Of a DNA stretch of 64,000 bases, positions 33,846 through 43,178 are shown piece by piece. The position numbers and the translations under genes are program-made. This DNA comes from JBEKTW01 sp049515655. Lineage in GTDB: Bacteria > Bacteroidota > Ignavibacteria > UBA10030 > SZUA-254. Each line of letters opens with the position of its first letter. Within the stretch, counting starts at the first letter, position 1. The stretch covers positions 1-64,000 of the forward strand of contig JBEKTW010000014.1 of the NCBI GenBank assembly GCA_049515655.1. The letters run 5' to 3'. A model generated the notes under the pieces. It had not been told where the DNA came from, ran no database searches, and worked only from the letters and a program-made list of their open reading frames with translations.

Positions 33846-34667
33846 ATGAGAAAAGACCTGAAGATAGAAACGGCTGATCTCTTATTTATCAGTTTACTGA
33901 ACCTTGGAGACAGCCTGGATCCTAAAGATGCCAAGTCTCTGGATGACTGCCTTTATTTAGATGAAAAGAAGTATCAAAAAGAGCTTAAATCGATGTTCCA
34001 TATCGAAGGCATTTATGACCGCGACTATGATACTATAGAGCAGCTCAAAACTTGTGCATCCAAAGAGGAAATTAGATCCTGGCTCTTTGAATTGTACTAT
34101 GATCTGAGAAGTGAGATAAAGAAAGAAAGGCATCCCAAGGAATGGGCAAACGATTTGGCCGCATGGGTCAACGAGAAACTTGGTTTTGGGGTTGTCGCCC
34201 GCGATGAAAGTCTTAGACTCAAACCCATTATTGCGGAACCCATGCTAGATCCTCAGGAGCCACGAGATTTCTTGATAAAATCTGTAGCCTATGAGATACA
34301 TCAGCGGTGCAAGAAATATGGCGTTAACTCAATCAAGGTTTGCACAGGTTGTGAGAAGTTTTTCGCGCCGTTTAACAAGAAAAGTGTTTGTTGCTCACTG
34401 GAATGCCTAAAAGGGCGGATAGATAAAAGAGAAAGACCTCTCCGACGACGTTACAATTCTCAGGCGACACGACGGAAAAAGGGCGGAATATATAAGCCCG
34501 AGAGTCGTTTTAAATGCAGCGATTGCGCGACATGGATTTCGGTTAAAGATGAAGAAGGGAAAATAATTACAGCCCCCTTCATCCGATGTCCGAGGTGCCG
34601 AAGGGATCAGGATAATCCACATGCTGCATCTAAAAAACAAGATACGAAGTCTGCGCGTCATAAATGA
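33846..34667 (+). CDS. Double zinc-motif protein upstream of the excisionase gene
   Basis: 273 residues. The N-terminal ~170 residues are helical and unassigned. CTGCEKFFAPFNKKSVCCSL plus ECLKG (about 165-188) resembles the CGNR-type zinc finger of small regulators. A second ribbon uses CSDCATW and RCPRCRRD (about 220-255). Both point to DNA or RNA binding. Its stop overlaps the excisionase start, so it may regulate excision or integration. The 120 bp before it are AT-rich with TTGTCATTTTATATTATATT, a plausible promoter region. Confidence 0.6.
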   Translation: MRKDLKIETADLLFISLLNLGDSLDPKDAKSLDDCLYLDEKKYQKELKSMFHIEGIYDRDYDTIEQLKTCASKEEIRSWLFELYYDLRSEIKKERHPKEWANDLAAWVNEKLGFGVVARDESLRLKPIIAEPMLDPQEPRDFLIKSVAYEIHQRCKKYGVNSIKVCTGCEKFFAPFNKKSVCCSLECLKGRIDKRERPLRRRYNSQATRRKKGGIYKPESRFKCSDCATWISVKDEEGKIITAPFIRCPRCRRDQDNPHAASKKQDTKSARHK

Positions 34668-34918
34668 CCATGACCGATAAAGATTACATGTCGATTGACG
34701 AGTTAGCCGAGCGTCTCGGACTTTCACCATCGTATATACGGAGGAAAGCTAGAAAGAAAGAGATTCCGCATAATCGCCATGGGTCACGCTACGTATTCTT
34801 CAAGCCCGTGATCGATGAATGGTCACGGGAAACAACAATTTATGTTAAGGGTGGCGACGATTCAGGCAAGTTTGTTCAATCAACAGTTGCAGAAGTTCAT
34901 CGAAAGATTCAAAGCTAA
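34664..34918 (+). CDS. Excisionase-like HTH_17 protein
   Basis: 84 residues of the MerR-like excisionase/helix-turn-helix 17 family: YMSIDELAERLGLSPSYIRR followed by the wing RHGSRYVFFKPVIDEW. It should bend attachment-site DNA and steer the recombinase toward excision. It lies 11 nt before the integrase gene and overlaps the zinc-motif gene by 4 nt. Confidence 0.88.
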   Translation: MTMTDKDYMSIDELAERLGLSPSYIRRKARKKEIPHNRHGSRYVFFKPVIDEWSRETTIYVKGGDDSGKFVQSTVAEVHRKIQS

Positions 34919-34929
34919 AGGAAAACAAT

Positions 34930-36036
34930 ATGGCGGTCCTCAGAAAGCGCGGCAGAAAATATTACATCGACATGTATAATAAAGGGAAACGAATATCCAT
35001 TCCCCTCAAAACGGGTGACAAGAACCTTGCTAATCGTGTACTCAAGCAGATCGAATCGGATATGTTCTTGGGGCATTTCGATCTCAAAAGCCTTGTCAAG
35101 GAGGATATTTCACTTGAGGACTTCTTCAAGAGATACTTCGCCGATGCTGAGACTTCTAAAAAGTCGAGCACGCTGCGCAATGAACGATTATACGCCCGGA
35201 AATTCGTCGAGTTTATGGGAAACAGAAACATCAGAGAAGTGAATGTTCAAATCCTGGATTCATGGAAAGCAGAGATGTTGAGGAGCTACTCCCCCGTTTC
35301 CTTCAATATTAGAAGGAGATTTCTACACGCCGCCTTCAATAAAGCGATCAGATGGGAATATCTGCAGAACAATCCTATCTCGAAGGTTTACGCAGAAAAG
35401 GTCCAACAGCGCAGAGTCTATCTGACCCCCATTGAGCTGGCGATGATCTTTCGGGCGGTAGAAGAAGATATTAACAACCCGAAAAAGAAGTGGGACCAAG
35501 CCCTTAATACGAAATTCAAACTCTTGCTTGAATTCTTGTTTTTGACTGGTATGCGAAGGGAGGAGGCGTTGTCGCTAAAATGGGAAAACGTTGATCTAGA
35601 GAGCGATGAAATCCGAATCGAAGAGGCCAAGTGCAAAAGACGCCGAGATCTGCCAATGCATCCTAGCGTCAAGGCGATTGTTCTTAAGCTTGGCGAGCGT
35701 CTCTTTCAAGACCTTCATGCATCGACTGTGTCGCACAAGTTCACTTCTATTCGCAAGCGTGCGAAGCTAAGCGATGATTTCAAACTTCACTCGTTACGGC
35801 ATACATTTGCTACAATGCTCTTGGAGGGGGGTTCTGATATCGCGGCTGTACAGAATTTGCTCGGTCATGCTGACATTCGGACAACCCTGATTTATAGCAA
35901 ACCGACATCCAAATTATTGAAGAAAGAAATCTACAAGCTCCAACTACCAGACAGTGGTTGTCATGAAGCGCGCCTTGGTTACAATTTGGTTACAGTGCCC
36001 AAGAAAAAGAGGAGGTTTTGGTCGAATGCTAATTGA
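34930..36036 (+). CDS. Phage-type tyrosine recombinase (integrase)
   Basis: 368 residues. Arm-binding N-terminus (AVLRKRGRKYYIDMYNKGKR), core SAM-like domain, then the catalytic set: Arg in TGMRREEALSL near 207, HSLRHTFATM (H-x-x-R) near 287, GHADIRTT near 313 and Tyr in LIYSKPT near 322. It appears intact. It lies 20 bp from the right attachment repeat. The coding end overlaps a GGTTACA pair that is repeated at the left end. It should catalyse integration into tRNA-Arg(ACG). The two integrase remnants at 3.9 and 9.8 kb share its C-terminal motifs. Confidence 0.93.
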   Translation: MAVLRKRGRKYYIDMYNKGKRISIPLKTGDKNLANRVLKQIESDMFLGHFDLKSLVKEDISLEDFFKRYFADAETSKKSSTLRNERLYARKFVEFMGNRNIREVNVQILDSWKAEMLRSYSPVSFNIRRRFLHAAFNKAIRWEYLQNNPISKVYAEKVQQRRVYLTPIELAMIFRAVEEDINNPKKKWDQALNTKFKLLLEFLFLTGMRREEALSLKWENVDLESDEIRIEEAKCKRRRDLPMHPSVKAIVLKLGERLFQDLHASTVSHKFTSIRKRAKLSDDFKLHSLRHTFATMLLEGGSDIAAVQNLLGHADIRTTLIYSKPTSKLLKKEIYKLQLPDSGCHEARLGYNLVTVPKKKRRFWSNAN

Positions 36037-36056
36037 TAACGAAGGAAGGATTCGTT

Positions 36057-36111
36057 TCCGTAGGCTGATGCTCTATCCAGTTGAGCTACTGGCGCGTTGT
36101 TTTGGGCACTT
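36057..36111. repeat. Right attachment repeat with truncated tRNA-Arg
   Basis: Second copy of the 55-bp repeat. It contains only the 5' half of the tRNA (36058-36095, minus strand) and 16 nt upstream, so this tRNA copy is not functional. Confidence 0.9.
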
Positions 36112-36269
36112 ATTGCCGCCGGAGTACCAATCTTTTACCCTGTAGAGTTACAGAATTGTAACAAATCTCCCTGACGGTTTTGCAGCGGGTATGAGTTGCG
36201 TCGACCGGCGTAACATAATTGTAATAAATTTTGTGGCCATTTACAATTGCGCCCTTAGACGGTGATCAG

Positions 36270-36303
36270 GCCGACTCGGGTTCTTACCGGGCCGGCTTTT
36301 TTT
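36270..36303 (+). terminator. Rho-independent terminator
   Basis: GCCGACTCGG pairs with CCGGGCCGGC (with G-U pairs) around a TTCTTA loop and is followed by seven T. It lies just outside the element and overlaps the end of the convergent SRAP gene. The 36112-36269 stretch holds only GTAAC-like repeats. Confidence 0.7.
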
Positions 36304-36994
36304 GTTCTATCGTCACGGGTGTCCAGCATCCGGGCGAGTCATTTCTTGAATTACTCACCATCTTTGATACGGGATAGGCCTTCATCTTGCTTGCAGGATA
36401 CGGCACCAGCAATTTCTTGAGCTCGCCAGTGTCGTTGTTGTCCGGGTCGAGCCATTGCGCGTAGTCTTTGCCATGGAGTATCACCGGCATTCGATGATGA
36501 ATATCCTTCAGTAATTCGTTCGGCTCGGTGGTAATGATGGTGAAGGTGGGGAATGCTTCTCCTTGCTTGTTCTTCCAGACGGAGAACAACCCGGCGAACA
36601 TGAAGGGTTTCTCATCCCGCATGCGTACGCACATCGGCTGTTTCTCCTTGTCCGATATTCTCTTCCATTCATAAAACGCCTCCGCGGGGATAAGACATCG
36701 GCTGCCTTTGAAATACGGGCTGAAGAGTTTGCTCCGCTCGAGTGTTTCCGATTTCGCGTTGAATGTCGAGAAATTCACCTTTCCGTTCTTCGACCAGTGC
36801 GGTACAAGCCACCATTGCATCGGCTGCACAACCAGCTCACCTTCACGAATATAGATGACCGGCATCATTTGTGTCGGTGAAGCATTGTAGCGGGGAAGGA
36901 GTTTGAAGGGCTGTCCCAGCTCCCGCATCTTCATCATTCGACTGCCGGTCAGGAAGACCTCTTTCCCGTTGACAAGAGCGTATCGTCCGCACAT
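36284..36994 (-). CDS. yedK: SRAP-family abasic-site protein (YedK/HMCES)
   Basis: 236 residues beginning MCGRYAL. The Cys2 left after Met removal forms the covalent link to abasic sites in single-stranded DNA. RYNASPTQMMPVI, LIPAEAFYEWK and the ITTEPNELLKDIHHRMPVIL segment carry the other conserved residues (Asn, Glu, His). The length is normal. It shields abasic sites during replication. It stands alone on the chromosome side of the element boundary. Confidence 0.95.
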   Translation of the reverse strand: MCGRYALVNGKEVFLTGSRMMKMRELGQPFKLLPRYNASPTQMMPVIYIREGELVVQPMQWWLVPHWSKNGKVNFSTFNAKSETLERSKLFSPYFKGSRCLIPAEAFYEWKRISDKEKQPMCVRMRDEKPFMFAGLFSVWKNKQGEAFPTFTIITTEPNELLKDIHHRMPVILHGKDYAQWLDPDNNDTGELKKLLVPYPASKMKAYPVSKMVSNSRNDSPGCWTPVTIEQKKPAR

Positions 36995-37009
36995 ATTTTC
37001 TACCGCGGT

Positions 37010-38611
37010 TTATTGAAGAAGCTTGCGCTTTTTGTGCCAGCGCTCGCGCAGTCTGACGGAATCAAATCCCAGGTAATTTCCCTTTGATAGCGAATTTTTT
37101 CCGATGCACTCCAGGCGTATTGTGTGTTTTCCCGCGGAAAGTTTGAAACTTCCGAGATAAATTTCTTTCACTGCAAGGTCCTTTGAATAGAAGTCAAAGT
37201 CCCTCATCTTCTGGCCGGCCATGTAATCCGGTGGCTGGCCGGCAATCTCTCCATCGAGGAATATCCGGTAGATGCCGTAATCATCCGCGTATGTGAAGCG
37301 CAAGATCAAACCGCGGTAATCTTCCTTTTCAACTTTGAACTGCAACTCAAGAAGCGGCTGTTCGCCAGCGGGCATGAAGAAAATCTGCCCGTCGCCGGTC
37401 CAGTCATACCCCTTCTGGAGCTCAAGCACACCCGGTGAATGTCTCGCGGAGTCTATCATCGTCTTTCCCTCGATGATGATATCGAGGTTGGGAAGAAGGC
37501 GCGTGGCCAGGGGCGGGATGGGCGCGAAGCGCTTCGGTTGTCCGAGCTGGTACCAGAAAGCGACGGTTGCCATGTCGTCTTCGCGCTCGACATGGCCTTC
37601 GACCTTTCCGCTTTCTGTTTCGTCTTCGCTTATCCAACCCTTGTGTTCTATCTCAAAGCGAAGCGATGTCGTAAACCGAACGGGGTCGGCGATGTGCCAG
37701 CGGTAAAGACAATACTCCACACCGAGGTCTTCAAAATCACTGCTCATGTAAGTGCATCCATAGTACGGAAAGAGAGCTTCGTTCAGTCCCCACGCCATCA
37801 GGAAATAATCCTCCGTTCCTGTGCCCTGGATTGTCGGTTTCTTCTCGCCGTCGACGTAGAATTTCGCATCCCCTTCGCCAAACCAGAACGGGCTCCGGGA
37901 ACGAACGGACATCACGGTTCCGACGTAATGACCCTGGCCCTCGGCATCGAGGATGAGATAATCTGTGCCCGTTCTTTCCGGAAACTCGTTCCGGTACTGG
38001 GCGCAAAAGTAAGGAGTCTTGTCGGGAATGTCGCTGCCCTCCGTGTAGTCGATGTGGTAATAGAAACTCCGCACGTTTTTCTGACCCTCGTTCGTGACGG
38101 CGATGACGGCGTGTTTGTAGAAAGGCATCTGCCAGTAACAATTGTATCCGTCGCCTCCTTCAACCTGGACGGGAACAGAACGTATTTCGCTGCGGCGGCC
38201 GAACCCTGCGGCGAAGAAATCTCCGATGGGAGCTTCAACGGCTGGGTCTTTCCCGTCGTCCCAGTACATTCGCAGGACGATTTCGTCGGGACGCGCAGAG
38301 CCATTCGCTTCCAGCCAGTTTGGCCGTGCCTCGTTGAAGGTCAGCCAGATGTGCCGGATGATCCCGGGCCCTTTGATGTCGGCAAGAACTTTCGTCTCAC
38401 CGGGAGTAATATACTTGATCCGGTCCGCGTTGCTGTTGGGATTCGGGTCGGCGGAGGTCACCGCCCTCGAACGGCCAGGCTGGATGTGCATTAAATCGGG
38501 AAGATCCTGGGCCAATAGTATGGATGTCGGGAACAATACTGCTATTAGAATCCAGCACGCTCGAGTTGTTGTGAGGGGAATGCACCTGAGACTGGCAGAG
38601 ATTCTTTTCAT
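37010..38611 (-). CDS. Exported GH172 (DUF2961) glycoside hydrolase-like protein
   Basis: 533 residues with an N-terminal hydrophobic signal after a basic start (ACWILIAVLFPTSILLAQDL). The body has ITPGETKVLADIKGPGIIRH near 70, RMYWDDGKDPAVEAPIGDFF, and GTGTEDYFLMAWGLNE near 260, which are DUF2961 hallmarks. Members of GH172 act on alpha-D-fructofuranosides or arabinofuranosides. The C-terminal ~120 residues form a beta-sandwich accessory domain. Substrate is not predictable here. Confidence 0.82.
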   Translation of the reverse strand: MKRISASLRCIPLTTTRACWILIAVLFPTSILLAQDLPDLMHIQPGRSRAVTSADPNPNSNADRIKYITPGETKVLADIKGPGIIRHIWLTFNEARPNWLEANGSARPDEIVLRMYWDDGKDPAVEAPIGDFFAAGFGRRSEIRSVPVQVEGGDGYNCYWQMPFYKHAVIAVTNEGQKNVRSFYYHIDYTEGSDIPDKTPYFCAQYRNEFPERTGTDYLILDAEGQGHYVGTVMSVRSRSPFWFGEGDAKFYVDGEKKPTIQGTGTEDYFLMAWGLNEALFPYYGCTYMSSDFEDLGVEYCLYRWHIADPVRFTTSLRFEIEHKGWISEDETESGKVEGHVEREDDMATVAFWYQLGQPKRFAPIPPLATRLLPNLDIIIEGKTMIDSARHSPGVLELQKGYDWTGDGQIFFMPAGEQPLLELQFKVEKEDYRGLILRFTYADDYGIYRIFLDGEIAGQPPDYMAGQKMRDFDFYSKDLAVKEIYLGSFKLSAGKHTIRLECIGKNSLSKGNYLGFDSVRLRERWHKKRKLLQ

Positions 38612-38998
38612 GATTAGTCTTCCTTTTTCGTTTGCGGTATGTGGAGGATTCCCTGAATATTACGAGATAAATTTGTAAATGGCAAAGGCGTCTGGAGCAA
38701 GCCAGTCCGGATGCTGGCATATCGATCGTGGCCATTACGCATTCTCCCCTTCCACCATTTATGGGGGAAGGGGAGGCAGAGGGGATGAGGGTTACCCTGG
38801 CCATTTGTGGACGTCCGAGCCCTCATTGCTCATTTCAGCGCTTCCACCGAAACGCTTCAATTCGGGGTCCCCGCTGAAATATACAAAGCGTGCACGCTGG
38901 GTGCCGACCGCGAGCCCGCTACGTCCGGACTACCATGGGGACTACGGCGGGTTCAAGACGCGGTCGGGAGCGGAGATGGGAGCCGGCGAATTTTTTTC
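38612..38998. other. Intergenic region with a REP-like palindrome
   Basis: No gene is recognised. CTCCCCTTCC (38745-38754) and GGAAGGGGAG (38767-38776) form a perfect 10-bp hairpin followed by a GGCAGAGGGGATGAGGG tail. This style of palindrome is often scattered as a repeat in bacterial genomes. The remainder shows nothing. Confidence 0.4.
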
Positions 38999-39027
38999 TT
39001 GACATTTTGATTTTATTTCGGTAATAT
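38999..39027 (+). promoter_or_regulatory. Strong sigma70-type promoter for the response regulator
   Basis: TTGACA at 38999-39004, a 17-nt spacer and TAATAT at 39022-39027. It lies 137 nt upstream of the response-regulator start. Confidence 0.65.
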
Positions 39028-39163
39028 AGAGAAATTTAGTGTTTTCTTGCCCTATTTCTGGACTGAACGCGGGCACAATCCCGATTATGTTCCTTCCAGG
39101 ATATGTTCCAATTCTTTTTTGTCGGGTGGTAAAATCAGTATTTATCGTTGAAGGATAGGTTCC

Positions 39164-39889
39164 ATGTTGGAAAAGCCAGTTTCCTTGCGGATTCTTTTTG
39201 CCGAAGATGACGACGCCCTCAGGTCGGCCCTGAGTGCCATTCTTATTGCTGATGCGGGCTACCGCGTCGAAGCGTGTGCATCGGGAGAAGAAGCGATTGA
39301 GCTCCTCAAGCAGCAGCAATTTGACATCGTGCTTCTCGATCATAAAATGCCCGGCCTTACCGGTCTCAATGTGTTGCAGTGGATGCATGAACAGAAAATG
39401 GAAACCCCCGTGGTGATGTTGACAGGTGCGGGGACAGAAGTGATTGCGGTTGAAGCGATGAAGCTCGGTGCCTACGACTACGTCAGAAAAGAACATGTCG
39501 AGATCGAACACCTTCCCATTGTTCTGAACGGTGTCTACGAACGGTATCTTTTCAAAAAAGAACGCGAGTATATCGCGCGTGCGGAGCAGAGGAACCTGGA
39601 ACTGATGGATAGGTTCAGGGAAACGGTTTCATCGGTTACCGCTATCCTGGAAAGTGTCCTGGCGGCGATGTCGGCGAATCTGGAAACGTACGAACGGGAA
39701 TTGGATCGCCACATTGAGACGGAAGGGCACCAGCAATTGGTAGATGCGTTCGCCAGAATAAAACAGGACCACAGTGTCATCGCGTTTGCAATGAGCTCCA
39801 TCCTTCATTCGGCGACCGCATTGTATGAGACATTCAGAACTGAGAACGTGAGGTCCCGGCAGGAGGTTGCGGACGTCGTATCTTCCTAG
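39164..39889 (+). CDS. Response regulator with unassigned helical output region
   Basis: 241 residues. Receiver domain at 1-125: acidic pocket AEDDDAL near 14, phosphoacceptor Asp in IVLLDHKMPGLTG near 58, Thr in MLTGAGTEV near 86 and Lys in YDYVRKEH near 108. The remaining ~115 residues are helical with no DNA-binding or enzymatic motif (SVTAILESVLAAMSANLETY). It may act through protein contacts, like chemotaxis or histidine-kinase partner proteins. No kinase gene adjoins it. Confidence 0.85.
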   Translation: MLEKPVSLRILFAEDDDALRSALSAILIADAGYRVEACASGEEAIELLKQQQFDIVLLDHKMPGLTGLNVLQWMHEQKMETPVVMLTGAGTEVIAVEAMKLGAYDYVRKEHVEIEHLPIVLNGVYERYLFKKEREYIARAEQRNLELMDRFRETVSSVTAILESVLAAMSANLETYERELDRHIETEGHQQLVDAFARIKQDHSVIAFAMSSILHSATALYETFRTENVRSRQEVADVVSS

Positions 39890-39896
39890 AGGTGTG

Positions 39897-39969
39897 TAGC
39901 CCCAACGGGAATCGAACCCGTATTTCAGCCTTGAGAGGGCTGCGTCCTAAACCGTTAGACGATGGGGCC
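39897..39969 (-). tRNA. tRNA-Glu(CTC)
   Basis: 73 nt on the minus strand. The acceptor GGCCCCA pairs with UGGGGCU, the anticodon stem CAGCC/GGCUG encloses CUCUCAA (anticodon CUC), and the T stem ACGGG/CCCGU is intact. The discriminator is A; CCA is not encoded. Confidence 0.95.
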
Positions 39970-40618
39970 GTTAAACTTTCCCGCTCCCTTCAATAGTTCC
40001 ATCCTAAAGATAAGAGAAAACTTCGAGATAATCAAAAATCGTTGGCCGGGTCTGCGTGTACCGTATGCGCGCCAGAAAGCACCTGCCCCATGACAACCTC
40101 TCCCGATGGTAGTAAATTCGAACCTGGCAACAAAACCCTTCCAATACCTGTGAAAGGGGTCTGGAGATTCCCGGAAGAAGTGAGTGGGTTGTGGAAGAAA
40201 GCGCGCCAATGCAATGCGCGCATTTCCGGATAGCTCCCGAGTTTGCTCTAGAAAAACAACAACCCGGCCCTCGGGAGAAAGGGCCGGGTTGCGTCTATGA
40301 GAGTGACACCTATGGAGGGGGAATAGGCATCACCCTCTTCGATTGCTATTTCATAAAGGAGTTCTCTGGTCTGCCCAACACCGGGCAGACCGAATCACAT
40401 TGCTACACATTTCCAACAATTAGGATTTACCAATAGTTCCGGGCTTCGGATGTTTCCGGGAGGGAATCACCTGGAGCTCAAGACCATCCTAATCCCGAAA
40501 AATGTCGATCCATGCTCAATTTTATGGATCGACGCCGAAATAGTACAGTTCCAGTCGAGTTGAATCAGGGGCCGGAGAATACTATATTAGCATCATTCGT
40601 GAACCATCAGGAACAAGA
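39970..40618. other. Intergenic region with two strong hairpins
   Basis: No gene is recognised in these 649 bp. AACCCGGCCC/GGGCCGGGTT (40261-40290) reads as a minus-strand terminator, since T-rich sequence follows it on that strand. GGTCTGCCC/GGGCAGACC (40368-40391) is a second perfect hairpin without a T run. The cause of a minus-strand terminator here is unclear, as no minus-strand gene lies to its right. Confidence 0.5.
40261..40290 (-). terminator. Hairpin terminator reading on the minus strand
   Basis: Ten-base-pair perfect stem with a 10-nt loop. On the minus strand it is followed by GTTGTTTTTCT. It could end a small RNA or stop antisense transcription toward tRNA-Glu. Confidence 0.5.
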
Positions 40619-42898
40619 ATGAAAATTGGTATCTCCTTCGCGCTCATCGTAGTCATAAATCTGTGCGCCGGCCAAAACCAGGAATCCACGTTGGCCATTA
40701 TCCCCGCTCCTTCGGTACTGAAAGTCACGAAGGGGACCTTTGAACTGACGCCGAAAACGCCCGTGGTTCTCCTCGACCCGCGATTACGGTCCGATGCCGA
40801 CGTGTTCAATGAGTTTCTTCAAAGTGAATATGGATTTACACTACAGATCTCCACCGACCGGACATCGGGGGGAGTCATTCTCGAACGATCCTCACAGGAA
40901 AATGAGCATCTTTCAAGTGAAGGATACCGAATGTCGGTGACGGAAGATCGCGTGACGATTACCGGCGACGAGGCAGGAGTATTCTACGGTTTGCAAACTC
41001 TCAAGCAGCTTCTTCCGGTTGACCGGGGCCGGCCGCTTCATGTCCCAGGCGTGGAAATTGAAGACGCACCGCGTTATCGTTGGCGAGGGATGCATCTCGA
41101 TGTTTGCCGTCATTTCTTCCCGAAAGAGTTTGTGAAGAAATACATCGATGAGATCGCAATGTACAAAATGAACACGTTTCACTGGCATCTGACGGAAGAT
41201 CAGGGGTGGAGAATCGAGATCAAAAAATATCCGAAGCTGACGGAAATCGGCGCCTGGAGGAACGGCTCGATGGTCGGTCCCTACAACGATCAAAAGTTCG
41301 ATTCGGTACGATATGGCGGATTCTACACGCAGGAGGATGTCATGGAAATAGTAGCGTACGCCGCAAAGCGCCACGTGACGATCGTCCCTGAGATTGAAAT
41401 GCCCGGCCATTCGACGGCCGCGCTCGCTTCGTATCCCTGGCTCTCCTGCACTGGAGGTCCGTTTGAGGTTGGAAAAAGCTGGGGAGTGTACGACGATGTT
41501 TACTGTCCAAAGGATGAAACGTTCCAATTTCTGGAAGACGTGCTCTCGGAAGTGTGCGCCTTGTTCCCGGGCAAGTATATTCACATCGGAGGTGATGAAT
41601 GCCCGAAGGAACGCTGGAAGGCGTGTCCCCACTGTCAGGCGCTCATCAGGAAAGAGGGATTGAAAGACGAGAACGAGCTGCAGAGCTACTTCATCCGTCA
41701 CATTGAGAAATTCTTGAATTCAAAAGGAAAGCAGATCATCGGGTGGGATGAGATTCTGGAGGGCGGTCTGGCTCCTAATGCAGCAGTAATGAGCTGGCGG
41801 GGAACCGAAGGAGGCGTCGCTGCGGCAAAGCAAAAGCATAACGTCGTGATGACCCCGGGGGCGTATTGCTATTTTGATCATTACCAGGGAAACCCGCAGT
41901 ACGAACCGCTTGCCATAGGCGGTTATACTCCGCTTGAGAAAGTCTATTCCTACGACCCCACACCGGCGGAGCTGTCGCCCGATGAACAGCAGTATATCCT
42001 GGGCGCGCAGGGGAATGTCTGGACGGAGTATATCACGTCGCCGCAGCTGGTCGAGTATATGGCTCTTCCCCGCATGGCCGCCCTCGCCGAGGTTGTCTGG
42101 AGCCCGAAAGATCACCGCGATTACAAAGATTTTCAGCAGCGCCTTGTGCGCAGCTTTCCGCTGCTGGATTCGATGGGAGTGAATTACTCGAAGGCGCTCT
42201 ACGACATCAAAACAGCGGTGAAACCGTCCCCGGCTGGAAACGGCGTGCTCTTCGAACTCTCTACACCATTCGACCCGGCGGGAATCTGTTACACCGTCGA
42301 TGGCTCGTTACCCACACCCGGGGGAACGCATTACCAGGCTCCGATCAATATTACGAAAAACGTCGGCGTTATAGCAGCATACTTTGACGGTAGGAAACAG
42401 AAAGGATATGCAATAGAGCAGCGGTTTTTCGTTACGAAATCGACGGGAAAGAAAATTATCCTGAAAACTCTTCCGAGTGAGAACTATTTTGGCGATGGAG
42501 CCATCACGCTCGTCGACGGAATCCGGGGCGACACGGCTCGCTATGGACAAAATTGGCTCGGATGGGAAGGGGCGAACATGGAAGCGGTGATCGACCTTGG
42601 TGCACGCGAGAATTTTTCCAGGGTGACGATCGATGTGTTCGACGCGGAAGCAAGCTGGATCCATTTTCCGAAGGCGATTGAAGTATTTGTTGCAGACGAC
42701 ACGGTGCATTTCAGAAGTGTCGCGAAACTTTACAGCGGAGAAATCCGGGAAAAGGGAAAGGTCATTGAAATGAACTTTGGCGAACATACGGCGCGCTATG
42801 TCAAAGTTGTGGCGGAAAATGCCGGCAAAATTCCCGCCGGCAAACCCGGGGCAGGGAACGACGCATGGCTGTTTGTCGATGAGATAATGGTTGAATAG
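40619..42898 (+). CDS. Exported beta-N-acetylhexosaminidase (GH20)
   Basis: 759 residues. Signal peptide (KIGISFALIVVINLCAGQN), GH20 N-terminal domain to ~145, then the catalytic barrel opening with YRWRGMHLDVCRHFF. The Asp-Glu catalytic pair D326-E327 is in HIGGDECPKERW; NTFHWHLTEDQGWRIE and MSWRGTEGG line the site. A short beta-strand appendage (PFDPAGICYTVDGS) and a C-terminal discoidin-like domain (650-759) follow and may bind glycans. The enzyme removes terminal GlcNAc or GalNAc. It precedes the rhamnose genes but is not obviously co-transcribed. Confidence 0.92.
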   Translation: MKIGISFALIVVINLCAGQNQESTLAIIPAPSVLKVTKGTFELTPKTPVVLLDPRLRSDADVFNEFLQSEYGFTLQISTDRTSGGVILERSSQENEHLSSEGYRMSVTEDRVTITGDEAGVFYGLQTLKQLLPVDRGRPLHVPGVEIEDAPRYRWRGMHLDVCRHFFPKEFVKKYIDEIAMYKMNTFHWHLTEDQGWRIEIKKYPKLTEIGAWRNGSMVGPYNDQKFDSVRYGGFYTQEDVMEIVAYAAKRHVTIVPEIEMPGHSTAALASYPWLSCTGGPFEVGKSWGVYDDVYCPKDETFQFLEDVLSEVCALFPGKYIHIGGDECPKERWKACPHCQALIRKEGLKDENELQSYFIRHIEKFLNSKGKQIIGWDEILEGGLAPNAAVMSWRGTEGGVAAAKQKHNVVMTPGAYCYFDHYQGNPQYEPLAIGGYTPLEKVYSYDPTPAELSPDEQQYILGAQGNVWTEYITSPQLVEYMALPRMAALAEVVWSPKDHRDYKDFQQRLVRSFPLLDSMGVNYSKALYDIKTAVKPSPAGNGVLFELSTPFDPAGICYTVDGSLPTPGGTHYQAPINITKNVGVIAAYFDGRKQKGYAIEQRFFVTKSTGKKIILKTLPSENYFGDGAITLVDGIRGDTARYGQNWLGWEGANMEAVIDLGARENFSRVTIDVFDAEASWIHFPKAIEVFVADDTVHFRSVAKLYSGEIREKGKVIEMNFGEHTARYVKVVAENAGKIPAGKPGAGNDAWLFVDEIMVE

Positions 42899-43178
42899 TG
42901 AGTTTGGAAATAAGGGAATTCTTGGATACTTTGACCTGAATGCCTCGCTCAGTGCGAATCCGAATGTTTCGGAGTTATCGGATCAGCAGCAAGAAGATTT
43001 TTTCTCGTTTTTTATTACAAGCTCGGCTATGGATCTTTGTGTAAAGCATAACTGTCAAGCGACCTTTCTCATCAAAGCAAGCGGCAACGCTGGGTGGACC
43101 GGTGTTCCTCTCAAAGCGGCATGTTCATCGCATTGCGAACCGAGCCGATGAGCACTACCGTCAACGAGCATTGAAGAT

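Larger units (their letters stand above)
10065..36111. mobile_element. 26-kb integrative element in tRNA-Arg carrying a defence cargo
   Basis: The element is delimited by the 55-bp direct repeats at the tRNA-Arg gene. Its right end carries an HTH_17 excisionase-like gene and an intact tyrosine recombinase. GTAACAA-type arm repeats lie inside both ends (10151-10225 and 35975-36000). The cargo is a replication module at the left, several restriction/nuclease genes in the middle, and a RecB/RadC/Gam-like operon at the right. No conjugation genes are seen, so it is probably an integrative mobilizable element or satellite rather than a full ICE. The intact tRNA at the left uses an element-borne 5' half and upstream region; the truncated chromosomal 5' half is at the right. 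Confidence 0.85.

Noticed and set aside
42891..43151. 86-codon open frame between the hexosaminidase and rhaB
   Set aside because: It overlaps the end of the upstream gene, has no ribosome site and no protein-like motif.
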